Shown here: positions 51,674-60,800 of the stretch, piece after piece
Layout of the letters: each line of letters begins with the position of its first letter
Position numbering within the stretch: the first letter of the stretch is position 1
Origin: UBA11475 sp902486425
GTDB taxonomy: Bacteria; Bacillota; Clostridia; Christensenellales; Borkfalkiaceae
Length of the DNA stretch: 64,000 bases
Reading direction: 5' to 3'
Assembly (NCBI GenBank): GCA_902486425.1
Contig: CABTOK010000009.1
Location: 186,001 to 250,000, forward strand
The notes under the pieces: model-generated
Seen by the model: only the letters and a program-made list of their open reading frames with translations
Database searches by the model: none
Told to the model about the DNA's origin: nothing
Position numbers and translations under genes: made by a program

Positions 51674-53335
51674 ATGAAAAAACGTTTTATTGCCGCGTTG
51701 CTTCTCGTAGTAATGTGCATGGGCGCATTTTCGGCTTGTTCGCTTGCGGGCAAGTTAGAAAAAGACGTTCAGGTATATCTTGAAACAAGCGGCGGACTTT
51801 TAGGTCCCTACACGGTAAATGCGTTCAATAACGCGATTGTTCCCGCACAGGAAGCGCCTAAAGGCAAAAAGCAGTTAGGATGGACAGACGACAAAAACTG
51901 GAGCGAAAAGGACGTTAAAAACGTTTCCGTTTCCGAAAACGTAGGTCTTATCCGTTACGACGACGTAAAAAATTACGCCAAAAAGGGTAAGGTAACTCTT
52001 TATCCCGTATTCGGCGAAATTACCCGTCACGATATAGCGATTGCCTGGTATGCAAAATCGGGTACATCGGGACTTAATCAGTCTGTAATGGACGACTTTA
52101 CCGATGCGCTTAAAGCGTACCTTACCGAGCAGGGAATGAACCCTTCCGAAATGGATATAGTAGTCCGCGGATACGACGGTAACGTAGGTACTTCGTGCGG
52201 AAACATCATGAAGGACGCCGACATCGACATAATGATCGGCTGGGCTACAAGATCTAATATCGAAGGCACCGGCGGACTTAAAGCCGGCGAAGACTTCTTA
52301 CAGAACTACGGCAATATTACGCTTACGGACGCGGCAAAAGCGCGTTATGCGGCAAGACTCGGCGATACAGATCTCGTAAAACAGGTTTACAACTGGATTT
52401 TGACCACTTACGGCGGCGACGGAGCGAAAAAGGATTACGACGTTGCCGATACTCCTGTAACTCCCGATCCCACGCCCGATCCCGATCCCAAACCCGATCC
52501 GATTACGCCTATAACGATTACCGATACCAAGTTAACCGTATCTGTATGGAATAACTCTAAGGGCGCGTGGATAACACAGGATCAGCTTGAAAAGCTCAAG
52601 ACCGATTTTAACACATATCTTACCGAACGCGGTGTTAACGTAAACGACCTTCAGATCAAATGGAGAGTTGAAGAAGACGTAACAAACGTTGCGGCTCTCG
52701 TAAAATCGGTAAACGAAAAGGGAGACGTAGACTTTGTTCTTGCATGCGGTAATAACGTAAACAGCGCAGGCAATCTCACCAATCTCGAAAAGATTCAGAT
52801 TAACGATACGTCTTATATGACCGCCGGAAGATATATCGCGGTACTCAACAAGGACAACCCGAGACAGCTTGCAACCATACTGTATAAGTTTATGTCCGGT
52901 AAAAAGTTCCCGATAACTCTTACCGACACTACGCTTACCGTATCGGTATGGAGTAAAGGTGGCGAATGGATAACAACCGGACAGCTTGAAAGTCTTAAAA
53001 CTGACTTTAACGCATATCTTACCGAACGCGGAGTAGACGTATCGACTATAAAATATAACTGGATTATCGAAACCGCAACCAAGGTTGCCGATCTTGTAAA
53101 ATCGGTTAATGAAAAGGGAGACGTAGATTTTGTTCTTGCATGCGGTAATAACGTAAACAGCGCAGGCAATCTCACTAATCTCGAAAAGATTCAGATTAAC
53201 GATACGCCTTATATGACCGCGGGAAGATATATTGCGGTACTCAACAAGGACAACCCGAGACAGCTTGCAACCATATTGTACGAATTTATGTCGGGACAAA
53301 AATTCCCGAAGGCAACCGAAGGAGGCGCCGAGTAA
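51674..53335 (+). CDS. Surface lipoprotein with tandem duplicated binding-like domains
   Basis: This 553-aa lipoprotein has a signal peptide and lipobox F-S-A-C (Cys22). An InlB-B-like repeat (GWTDDKNWSEKDVKNV...TLYPVF) spans about 60-110. Then come three related domains of about 130 residues: a diverged copy (about 113-245, with ADIDIMIGWATRSNIE), a Pro/Asp-rich linker (PDPTPDPDPKPDP), and two nearly identical copies (about 285-413 and 417-545) sharing VDFVLACGNNVNSAGNLTNL. The domain resembles part of a solute-binding fold, but I cannot name a ligand. The ATG at 51674 follows AAAGGAG. Its stop overlaps the next ATG (TAATG). The near-identical DNA repeats point to recent duplication. Confidence 0.75.
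   Translation: MKKRFIAALLLVVMCMGAFSACSLAGKLEKDVQVYLETSGGLLGPYTVNAFNNAIVPAQEAPKGKKQLGWTDDKNWSEKDVKNVSVSENVGLIRYDDVKNYAKKGKVTLYPVFGEITRHDIAIAWYAKSGTSGLNQSVMDDFTDALKAYLTEQGMNPSEMDIVVRGYDGNVGTSCGNIMKDADIDIMIGWATRSNIEGTGGLKAGEDFLQNYGNITLTDAAKARYAARLGDTDLVKQVYNWILTTYGGDGAKKDYDVADTPVTPDPTPDPDPKPDPITPITITDTKLTVSVWNNSKGAWITQDQLEKLKTDFNTYLTERGVNVNDLQIKWRVEEDVTNVAALVKSVNEKGDVDFVLACGNNVNSAGNLTNLEKIQINDTSYMTAGRYIAVLNKDNPRQLATILYKFMSGKKFPITLTDTTLTVSVWSKGGEWITTGQLESLKTDFNAYLTERGVDVSTIKYNWIIETATKVADLVKSVNEKGDVDFVLACGNNVNSAGNLTNLEKIQINDTPYMTAGRYIAVLNKDNPRQLATILYEFMSGQKFPKATEGGAE
52700..52896 (+). repeat. Near-identical internal DNA repeat, unit 1
   Basis: Matches 53096-53292 with only scattered third-position differences; period 396 bp (132 codons). 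It lies within the lipoprotein's second repeat domain. Confidence 0.9.
53096..53292 (+). repeat. Near-identical internal DNA repeat, unit 2
   Basis: Second unit of the 396-bp period repeat, within the lipoprotein's third repeat domain. Confidence 0.9.
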
Positions 53336-55842
53336 TGAAAACAAAAGCAAATCTTATTAAAGCCGCGGCGATAGTCGATTATGCGTTTACCGCATTGTGG
53401 TTTATAGTAACGGCGTGCTTCTTTGCGCTGTCGAACAATTTATACTGGATGTTTCTGGTATTCGCGCTTGCAACGCTTTACACCGGTTTTGTAACGATGT
53501 CCGTAAAAGACAACATGACGGGCGTTAACTTAACCAAAAAAGAAAATACAAAACTTCTCGTATGCTGGATCATCAGCATTTTATCGCCGGCTTCGTTCGT
53601 TCTTCTCGCAATAGCTTATTTTTATAAGAAAAAAGGCGAAAAGACAGAAACGCCTGTGACCGAAACAAAGCAGACCGAAATTAAAGTCGAAAAAGCGGAT
53701 AAGGTAAAAGAAGAAAAGACTTCGGTAGCAGCCGTAAACGCAATTCCCGTTGTTCCTGCGGATTCGAAAGAAGCCGAAACGGCAAAACCCGTAAACGTAG
53801 CTCAGGAAAAGCAGAGTAAAGGGAAGCCGTTCTATAAAAAGGCGTCCTTCATAACGATGTGCGCGTCGTTTTTGCTTATATTCGTATTCGGATTTTCGGG
53901 CATGTGTTTCGAAACTTCGGGCTTCAAAGTCAAGGTGAAAGATTTTACTCTCACCAAAGAGATGACCGAAAAGTATAACAATGGCGAAATTCACGGCAAA
54001 CAGTACGTTATAGGTGAAGAAACCGACGCAAACGGCAAAACGCACACAGGCAGTTATTCGGTAACGATGTACGTTCCTAAGACGGCTACCGAAGCCAATC
54101 CCGCTCCCACGGTATTCGTTCTTCCGGGGTTTACCCGTACCAAGACGACAATGGCGCAGTATTGTATCGAACTTTCACGCCGCGGCGCGGTAGTATTCTG
54201 TATGGATCCTGGCGCTCAGGGCTCGACCACGGCTAATTCGACCGCCGGCGCAAACGGTATCGAATATCTCGTACAGTACGTTTATAACAATACCGACGAC
54301 TTTAAGTTCTGCGACAAAACACGCTTCGGTGCGGTAGGACACTCGGCAGGCGGTGGCAACGTTATAACTCTCGCTTCCGATATGGCGGGAGATAGCTATG
54401 AAGAGAGCGTTATAAAAGCCGTTTACGATTCCGGTTATATCAAAATTTCGGCTGCGAACAAGTTCAAAAACTTAAAATGCAACGCAGCTATGTCTTACGC
54501 TTATTACGACGAAGGCGCGTTCCGTTATCAGACCGATACCACCGCAGTAGAAGTAATTGCTAAGAGATTTATCAACGAAGTAAACGGTTCGAATCTCGGC
54601 ATTGAAAACGTCGAATACGAAAAGGGTTACGGCAGCATGGCGGACGGCACCTATCGTATCGTCCATCGCGAAAAGACAAACCACTGCTTCGAAATGTACG
54701 ATAACTTAAGTATCGCAAACACAGTTGACTTTTTTAACGAAACGTTGCAGATCGGTTCGTCGGTAAAGGGAACAAAGCAGATCTGGTTCGGTAAAGAATT
54801 TTCTAACGGTCTCGCTCTTGCGGCTGCGTTCACGTTTATCATAGCTCTTTTGGGAGTATTGATGGAAACCCCGTTCTTCGCAATGCTTAAAACATGCGGC
54901 AATGTCAAAGGGGAAGCGGCAGCCACCGAGCTTAAATCGCTCGATTCGCCCGTTCCGTCCAAGACGGTCGCAAGGAAGATAATTTTTTGGACGAGCATGA
55001 TTTTAACTTCGATTATAGCGTGTCTCGACTACATACCTCTCGCGAACCTGTCGATTGAAATCTTCCCGACGAGCAATCTTGCAAGCGTGTTCACGTTTAC
55101 GTTCCCGGCGCGTATGGTCAACGCCATACTTTTGTGGGCGCTCATAAACGGCGCGATAGGTCTTGTGATATTCTTCGCGGTTACCGCGCTCGAAAACTTG
55201 TACGAATACATAATGTATAAGGCAAAGGGCATAGCTCCGCACTACGACTGGAGCAAGTACGAAGCGATAAAGATCCGCGGCAACGGCTGGAAAAACGTTC
55301 TGTTCAACGTATTAAAAACGCTCTTGCTTCCGATAATAATGTTCGTCGCATTTTACTTTACGTTGCAGCTTTCGTTCTGGTGTTTCCATCAGGATTTCCG
55401 ATTTATGCTCGTATCGGCATCGCCTATAAACGGCAGAATGTTCGTAACCATGCTCGAATACGTTCCGATAATCTTCGTATTCTATATTTCTAACTCTATA
55501 AGAGTAAATTGCAGTATAGGCAAAGAAGGCTGGAAAGAGTGGAAGGTTCTTCTTACCGGCGCGCTCGCAAACAGCCTGGGACTTGCGTTTATACTTTTAA
55601 TCAATTACGTCTGCTACTTCGTAACCGGAACGCCTTACTACGGCTACTGGGGAAACAACAACGAAGTATGGCTCTTCGTGAACATGGTATTCGCGCTCGT
55701 CGTAATGATGTTCATACTTCCCATATTCAACCGTATTGCTTACAAAAAGACGGGCAACGTGTGGGTAGGGGCGATAACATGGTGTCTTATCTTCATAATG
55801 ATGACCGTTTCCGCCTCGGTATCGTACATTCCGATTTATTGA
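53335..55842 (+). CDS. Polytopic membrane protein with an embedded alpha/beta-hydrolase domain
   Basis: This is an 835-aa protein. Two or three N-terminal helices (about residues 8-100) are followed by a Lys/Glu-rich cytoplasmic segment (about 105-165) and another helix (about 178-198). An extracytoplasmic alpha/beta-hydrolase domain comes next (about 215-480), with TVFVLPGFTRTKTTMAQYCIEL, FCMDPGAQGSTTAN, and nucleophile elbow VGHSAGGGNV. About eight more helices (490-830) follow. The catalytic Ser is present; a possible His is in EKTNHCFEMYD. Substrate unknown; acyl or glycan ester hydrolysis on the cell surface is a guess. It is coupled by TAATG to the repeat lipoprotein, so the two likely act together. 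Confidence 0.75.
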   Translation: MKTKANLIKAAAIVDYAFTALWFIVTACFFALSNNLYWMFLVFALATLYTGFVTMSVKDNMTGVNLTKKENTKLLVCWIISILSPASFVLLAIAYFYKKKGEKTETPVTETKQTEIKVEKADKVKEEKTSVAAVNAIPVVPADSKEAETAKPVNVAQEKQSKGKPFYKKASFITMCASFLLIFVFGFSGMCFETSGFKVKVKDFTLTKEMTEKYNNGEIHGKQYVIGEETDANGKTHTGSYSVTMYVPKTATEANPAPTVFVLPGFTRTKTTMAQYCIELSRRGAVVFCMDPGAQGSTTANSTAGANGIEYLVQYVYNNTDDFKFCDKTRFGAVGHSAGGGNVITLASDMAGDSYEESVIKAVYDSGYIKISAANKFKNLKCNAAMSYAYYDEGAFRYQTDTTAVEVIAKRFINEVNGSNLGIENVEYEKGYGSMADGTYRIVHREKTNHCFEMYDNLSIANTVDFFNETLQIGSSVKGTKQIWFGKEFSNGLALAAAFTFIIALLGVLMETPFFAMLKTCGNVKGEAAATELKSLDSPVPSKTVARKIIFWTSMILTSIIACLDYIPLANLSIEIFPTSNLASVFTFTFPARMVNAILLWALINGAIGLVIFFAVTALENLYEYIMYKAKGIAPHYDWSKYEAIKIRGNGWKNVLFNVLKTLLLPIIMFVAFYFTLQLSFWCFHQDFRFMLVSASPINGRMFVTMLEYVPIIFVFYISNSIRVNCSIGKEGWKEWKVLLTGALANSLGLAFILLINYVCYFVTGTPYYGYWGNNNEVWLFVNMVFALVVMMFILPIFNRIAYKKTGNVWVGAITWCLIFIMMTVSASVSYIPIY

Positions 55843-55863
55843 GAGTAAATAGCTCAAAGGAAG

Positions 55864-55915
55864 CGTTTCGGTGATACAGGTATAACAAAATGATGCCGGA
55901 TAGGTAGCCGAAACG
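55864..55915 (+). repeat. Structured two-copy repeat, copy 2
   Basis: CGTTTCGG (55864-55871) and CCGAAACG (55908-55915) form a perfect 8-bp stem around a core containing GATACAGGTA, AAAAT and CCG. The core matches 15584-15627, while the stem is longer here. Confidence 0.55.
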
Positions 55916-55975
55916 TTGCCATAAAACTTATACAAAAAACAATATAAGGCTTATAAAAAGCTAAAAAACACAACA

Positions 55976-56006
55976 AAAAACGACCGCAAAAATCGCGGTC
56001 GTTTTT
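55976..56006. terminator. Bidirectional terminator
   Basis: AAAAACGACCGC (55976-55987) and GCGGTCGTTTTT (55995-56006), a 12-bp stem, between convergent membrane hydrolase and AraC genes. Confidence 0.9.
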
Positions 56007-56053
56007 ATATGCTTTATAAAATTATTATCGGAACTGGGTAAATGATTACGCTT

Positions 56054-57070
56054 TTACGGCTGTTTTTTGGAACCGTTTTTCGCTGTGGAACCATGCGCCG
56101 CGTTATGTTCTTTTTTTTCTGCTTCTTTAAAGGGTAATTCTTTTACCGGTTCTTTTGCCTGTTCGCTTAAAGCGGTTTTGTCGTCGGCAACCCGGGGGAG
56201 TTCGGCTCCGTTCGCTTCCTTTTTGGTTTTGCCTTTTACCTTTTCGGAATTGGGAGCGCCCGTTCTTACTCTTGCGCCCGAGCGAGCGCGTGTGGTAAAG
56301 TATTCCTTCGGGGTGGTATGGAAATACTTTTCAAAGGTTCTGTAAAAAGTTTTTCTGCTCTTAAAACCGTAAGAGAATATCTGTCCGTCGATAGAGTCGT
56401 TTTCGTTAAAATTATCGACCATCATATCGAGACGGATTGAGTTGACGTATTCTCTGAAGTCAACGTGCAGATTCCTGTGCAGAATTTCCGAAAGGTACGA
56501 TTTGTTGTATCCGAATTTTGCAGACAAAAAGTCGAGAGTGATGTCCTCGTGATAATTTTTATAAACGTAGTCGGTTATCTTCTGAATTATATCGTAATTT
56601 ATTTCGGTATCCGGCGAAGCTTCCTTAAAAGCGCAGTTGCGATAGACCAGACCTAAAATTTCATAAATTTTGGCGGTCAGGTCGAGCTCGTTGGTCTGGC
56701 TGACTTTGTGCATTAAAGATTCCGCGATTTTAAAAATCGGCGCGGCGACCTTCGGCGGAAGAACGGGGTTGACGATATTTCCGACGACGTTATCGAAGTA
56801 GGTGGAAAGGTACTTTACCGGGATAAGTATAAAAGCGTTCTGCTTATTCTTTCCGAAGTCGTCTATTTTGTGAGTGAGACCGGAGTCGACGAAAAACGCT
56901 TCGTCCTTTTTAACGACGTACTTAACTTTGTTAAGGTATACGTCTATATAGCCGTCTTTGCAGAACAAAATCTCAATTCCTTTATGAAAATGCTCCTGAT
57001 AGGTAAGGTCGGCGTAAGACACCAAAAGTTTTTGATTATTGCTGTCCCTGTAGTATTCGTAAAATGCCAT
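56054..57070 (-). CDS. AraC family transcriptional regulator
   Basis: This 338-aa regulator has an N-terminal cupin-like ligand domain (about 1-130, with YQEHFHKGIEILFCKDGYIDVYLN) and a C-terminal double helix-turn-helix (about 160-260), including LSAKFGYNKSYLSEILHRNL and the AraC signature end GFKSRKTFYRTFEKYFHTTPKEYF. A long Lys/Ala/Glu-rich tail of about 75 residues follows, unusual for the family. I choose the ATG at 57070, which has GGAGG 5 bases upstream; an in-frame ATG 39 bases earlier is unlikely. It is divergent from the large lipoprotein gene at 57809 and may control it or the sugar-uptake genes beyond. Confidence 0.88.
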   Translation of the reverse strand: MAFYEYYRDSNNQKLLVSYADLTYQEHFHKGIEILFCKDGYIDVYLNKVKYVVKKDEAFFVDSGLTHKIDDFGKNKQNAFILIPVKYLSTYFDNVVGNIVNPVLPPKVAAPIFKIAESLMHKVSQTNELDLTAKIYEILGLVYRNCAFKEASPDTEINYDIIQKITDYVYKNYHEDITLDFLSAKFGYNKSYLSEILHRNLHVDFREYVNSIRLDMMVDNFNENDSIDGQIFSYGFKSRKTFYRTFEKYFHTTPKEYFTTRARSGARVRTGAPNSEKVKGKTKKEANGAELPRVADDKTALSEQAKEPVKELPFKEAEKKEHNAAHGSTAKNGSKKQP

Positions 57071-57150
57071 TTCTGCCTCCAAAAACTCCCCGAACCAAAG
57101 ATATGACACAAATAAAAGAATAAATGCTATTGAAATCGGAGAGCGATTAT

Positions 57151-57179
57151 ATTATAATACGTTTGTAATTGAATGTCAA
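57151..57179 (-). promoter_or_regulatory. Consensus sigma-A promoter of the AraC gene
   Basis: Minus strand: perfect TTGACA (57179-57174), 17 bp, perfect TATAAT (57156-57151). Confidence 0.88.
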
Positions 57180-57660
57180 CCGTTAGAGAATATTGAAAAG
57201 CAAAACGAAAAGTATTTTCATTATATATGAAACTTTTCATATTTTAACAGAAAAATTTCAGTTATTTTTGAAAAACCCGGTAAAATCCGATAAAAATCAA
57301 AAAATAATAACGTATTGTGATATGCTAGTTGCATTGTAAAGCGATAACTACATATTATAGATAGTATAGTGTATAGTATAATATTTATAGTACGTAATAC
57401 ATTAAAATTAAGTTTGAAACTATGCGGATAAGCGGATAAATCGCAGAATATAAAACAAAAATCTAAACGGAATTTAATGTTTATAATTTAACGTTTATTT
57501 TACATTTTACGGGTAAAATTTTTACGTTAAAGTCGTATCTTTATACCGCCGTAGGATAAGTCGTTTTGAACGTAACTGCGTAAAAGCCGATAAACCGCCA
57601 TATAAGCGGTAAAGTAAAATTAAGGCAAAAACGCCCGAAATATCGAAAAGCCGTAATTTG
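57180..57660. other. AT-rich divergent intergenic region
   Basis: About 480 bases without a gene. It contains a tract of ATAGTAT-like direct repeats near 57358-57390, a possible plus promoter TTGCAT-N18-TATTAT (57329-57358), and an inverted repeat ATTTTAC-GG-GTAAAAT (57503-57518) that could be an operator for the divergent regulator. All are tentative. Confidence 0.4.
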
Positions 57661-57670
57661 AGATAAAACG

Positions 57671-57783
57671 GCAAAGGGGTACCCCTTTGCTTGCGCCGAA
57701 CCGCAAGCAAATAAGGCTTTATTCAGCCGATAGGGAAAATAAGGAAGGAATAAACGTACTGCCGGAATCAGAACGGCGGACGT
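57671..57783 (+). promoter_or_regulatory. Structured 5' leader, copy B
   Basis: Palindrome of 20 nt (57671-57690) overlapping a stem TTTGCTTGCG (57686-57695) with CGCAAGCAAA (57702-57711), loop CCGAAC. GGCT/AGCC (57715-57728) follows, then GCCG/CGGC flanked by ACGT/ACGT (57754-57783). Same order and several shared blocks as copy A at 51559-51653, again just before an AAGGAGAAAGAAA start region. Confidence 0.55.
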
Positions 57784-57808
57784 AAAAAATATAAGAAGGA
57801 GAAAGAAA

Positions 57809-60800
57809 ATGAAGAAGTTATTAGTATTATTAACTGCTTTATGCCTGTCGATGTCGGCGATATTGTTCGGTATGGGCTGCAATTCCACAAAGAAGCACGA
57901 TCACGTTGCCGCTACGGAATGGCAGACTTCCGAAACACAGCACTGGCACGGATGTACATTCGACGGTTGCAAGGAAAAACTTGACCTTGCCGACCATGTG
58001 TACGATCAGGAAGTCGCCGAGGACGAATACAAAAAATCCGACGCAACCGATACCGTACCCGCAACTTATTATAAGTCCTGCGTATGCGGAGTAAAAGGAA
58101 CGGAAACGTTCACGGTAGGTGCCGCCAAAGGTCATACCTATCCTGCGGAGGTCGAAGCTTCCGCCTGGACATGGACCGAAGCGGAAAAAGGCTATACCGC
58201 AACCCTTACGCTTAACTGCGTAAACGGCGACGATACCAAAGTTCTTACCGCAACCGTAGTTTTAAGCGACGACGAAGATAAGACTTATCCTGCGAACTGC
58301 AAGAGAGAAGGTCTTAATACTTACGTTGCTACCGCCGAATTAAACGGCAACACTTATACGGCTGAAAAAGGAGTCGTCCTTGCCGTAGATCCCGAAGCTC
58401 ATAGCTTAAAGCACTTCGATCTCGAAGCCGCAACGTGCTTCAAAGCCGGTCATAAGGCTTACGAATACTGCGCTTCTTGCAAAAAGTATTTTGAAAAGGA
58501 CAGCGAAAACAAGCTTACCGAAACTACTCTGGAAGCTCTTGCTTTAACCAAGCTCGAACACGACTTTGAAAACGGCACCCATCATGACGCCGTTGCTTCT
58601 ACCTGTCTCGTCGCCGGAAACGTTGAATATAACGAATGTAAAAACAACTGCGGAACTCTCGCGGTAAAAGAAAACGATGTATGGGCAGAAAAGACTTTGG
58701 AAGAGGTAACTCTCGAAAAAGCTGATCATAATTACAATATAGATGAAGACGCTTTCCACTGCACCGTATGCAACGAACAGAGAACGTTTGTAAAAGGCGT
58801 TCCTCAGATAATTATTCCCGCTGCGGAAAAGGGCGACTTCACAATGAAGTTCTCCGTTTCTATGAACGTAGCAAGCGTCGATGAAGCCACGTGGGCTTTC
58901 ATAGCGAAAGTAGGCGTTCTTCAGGCGGAAAATGCTAACTGGACTATTTACGGCGAAGGTCATATATACGCTTCTGCAGGCTGGAATACTCATAACGGTA
59001 CCGCACCTTACTATTTCAGAAGCGCGAAAGCTCCCGCCGTTCCCGAGTGCAAATCGCTTACTTCGGAATACACTATTACGAGAACCGGCAAATTCTACAC
59101 CTTCTACATTCTTACGACTTACGTAAATGCGGACGGCGTGAAGACTGTCGTTCCGTCTCTTTCGGCGGGTTCTCCGTCGTCGAATGTCGAAGATCTTGTT
59201 CTTGCGGCAACCACTTCAAGAGACGTTACTCCGACTATCTCGAATTATTCTTTCTCGAATACGGCTTACGACCTTTTAGGCGAAGTTACCGCTAATGATT
59301 TAGGTCTGGACGGTACGGTAGTCAACGTAACCGAAGCTACCGACGGTACTCCCAGTCAGGAATCGAACTACGTAGGAGAAGCGGGACTCGATCTCGGATA
59401 CATCCCCGTAGGCGGCAAGCTCGAACTTGAATTCAACAACAAGAGAACGACCGCAGGCGACAACAACTGGCAGAACTACATTATGTACCTTTACAACGCC
59501 GACGCCAACGCAACGCTCGTAGGCGGCAGCGGAACGCACAACGGCACAGGTAACGCGACCAACGCTCTTTTAAGAGAACGCGGAAACAACGGCGAAACCT
59601 GGAAGAAGGGCGTTCATACCCACAACGGTATGTCTGCTGCTAACGGTATCTTCTGTTACAACCCCGGCGGAGCTAATTATAACAAGCCGATGGAAAACTC
59701 GACCGTTTCGATCACTATTTACAGAGTAAGCAAAGACGTTGTGTATACTTATACAACGTTAAAGGGTGAAAACCTTAACATGGTAGGTTCTTCGCTTTTA
59801 TACCTTCCCGAATTCGTGGAAGGCGGCGTAAACAAACTCGGCGTAGCTTTAAGCTCCCGTGGCGCAACCTTAACCGTTACTTCGGCTAAACTTTACCTTG
59901 ACGATACTCACACCCATACTTATACCGAAGTTGCCGGAAAGGCAGCTACCTGCACGGCAACGGGCGTTAAAGCTCACTATATCTGCAACGAATGCGGACT
60001 TACCTTTGTAAAAGAAGGCGAAAACTACACCTATGCGAACGAAGCTTCGCTCGTAATAGCTAAAGTAGCTCACAGCTACGGCGAATACGTATCCGTTGAC
60101 GCTAACCAGCATAAACAGGTTTGCAGCGTTTGCAACGACGAAAAATTCGGCGATCACGTTAAAGGCGACAACGAACTTTGCGAATACTGCGGTTACGATA
60201 TGTCCTGCAAGCATGAAACCGTAGAACTCGTATCGGCAAAGGCAGCTACTTGTACTGAAGACGGCAACGAAGCATATTACAGATGTACCGACTGCGGCAA
60301 GCTCTTCTCCGACGAAGCCGGTGAAAACGTTATAACCGCTCCCGTATTAATCAAGGCTTTAGGACACAACTATACCGAAGAAGATCCGTTTACCTGCACC
60401 AGAGGCGACAAAACAATCGAAAAGAATATGGTAAGCGGTGAAAGCGTAACGCTTCTTAATCAATATAAAGGCGACTTTAACTTAACCTTTAAGGTTGTTT
60501 CGGAAGGTGATGACGGAAATACCAGCTACAATCACTTCAAGGTAGCATTCAAACTTTTCAGTGAATTTGAAAAATCTATCAGAACGGATGCTCCCGATAT
60601 CGACGTAGTAAGAACGCAGAACTATCAGAACGCCTATAATAAACCTGCAGGAAGCTGGAGTCAGGGCGCTGCACAGCGTAATCACTTCACTACCGAAGGC
60701 TACTATAAGGGCAAGGTCGTTTGCGTCGTTACAGTTCAGAGAATAGGTAACCACGTTTATATGAACGTCAACACCAAGAGATTTGACGAAACGGCTACCT

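Noticed and set aside
52700..53292. CRISPR-like or mobile repeat
   Set aside because: The repeat is in-frame coding sequence with a 396-bp period inside one gene; there are no spacers or cas genes.
52532..53350. Minus-strand open frame opposite the repeat lipoprotein (272 codons)
   Set aside because: Its repeated protein pattern only mirrors the duplicated plus-strand DNA; no start signals.
57180..57400. ATAGTAT-like repeats as a replication or attachment site
   Set aside because: They are short, degenerate and AT-rich, with no integrase, DnaA-box cluster or flanking duplication.
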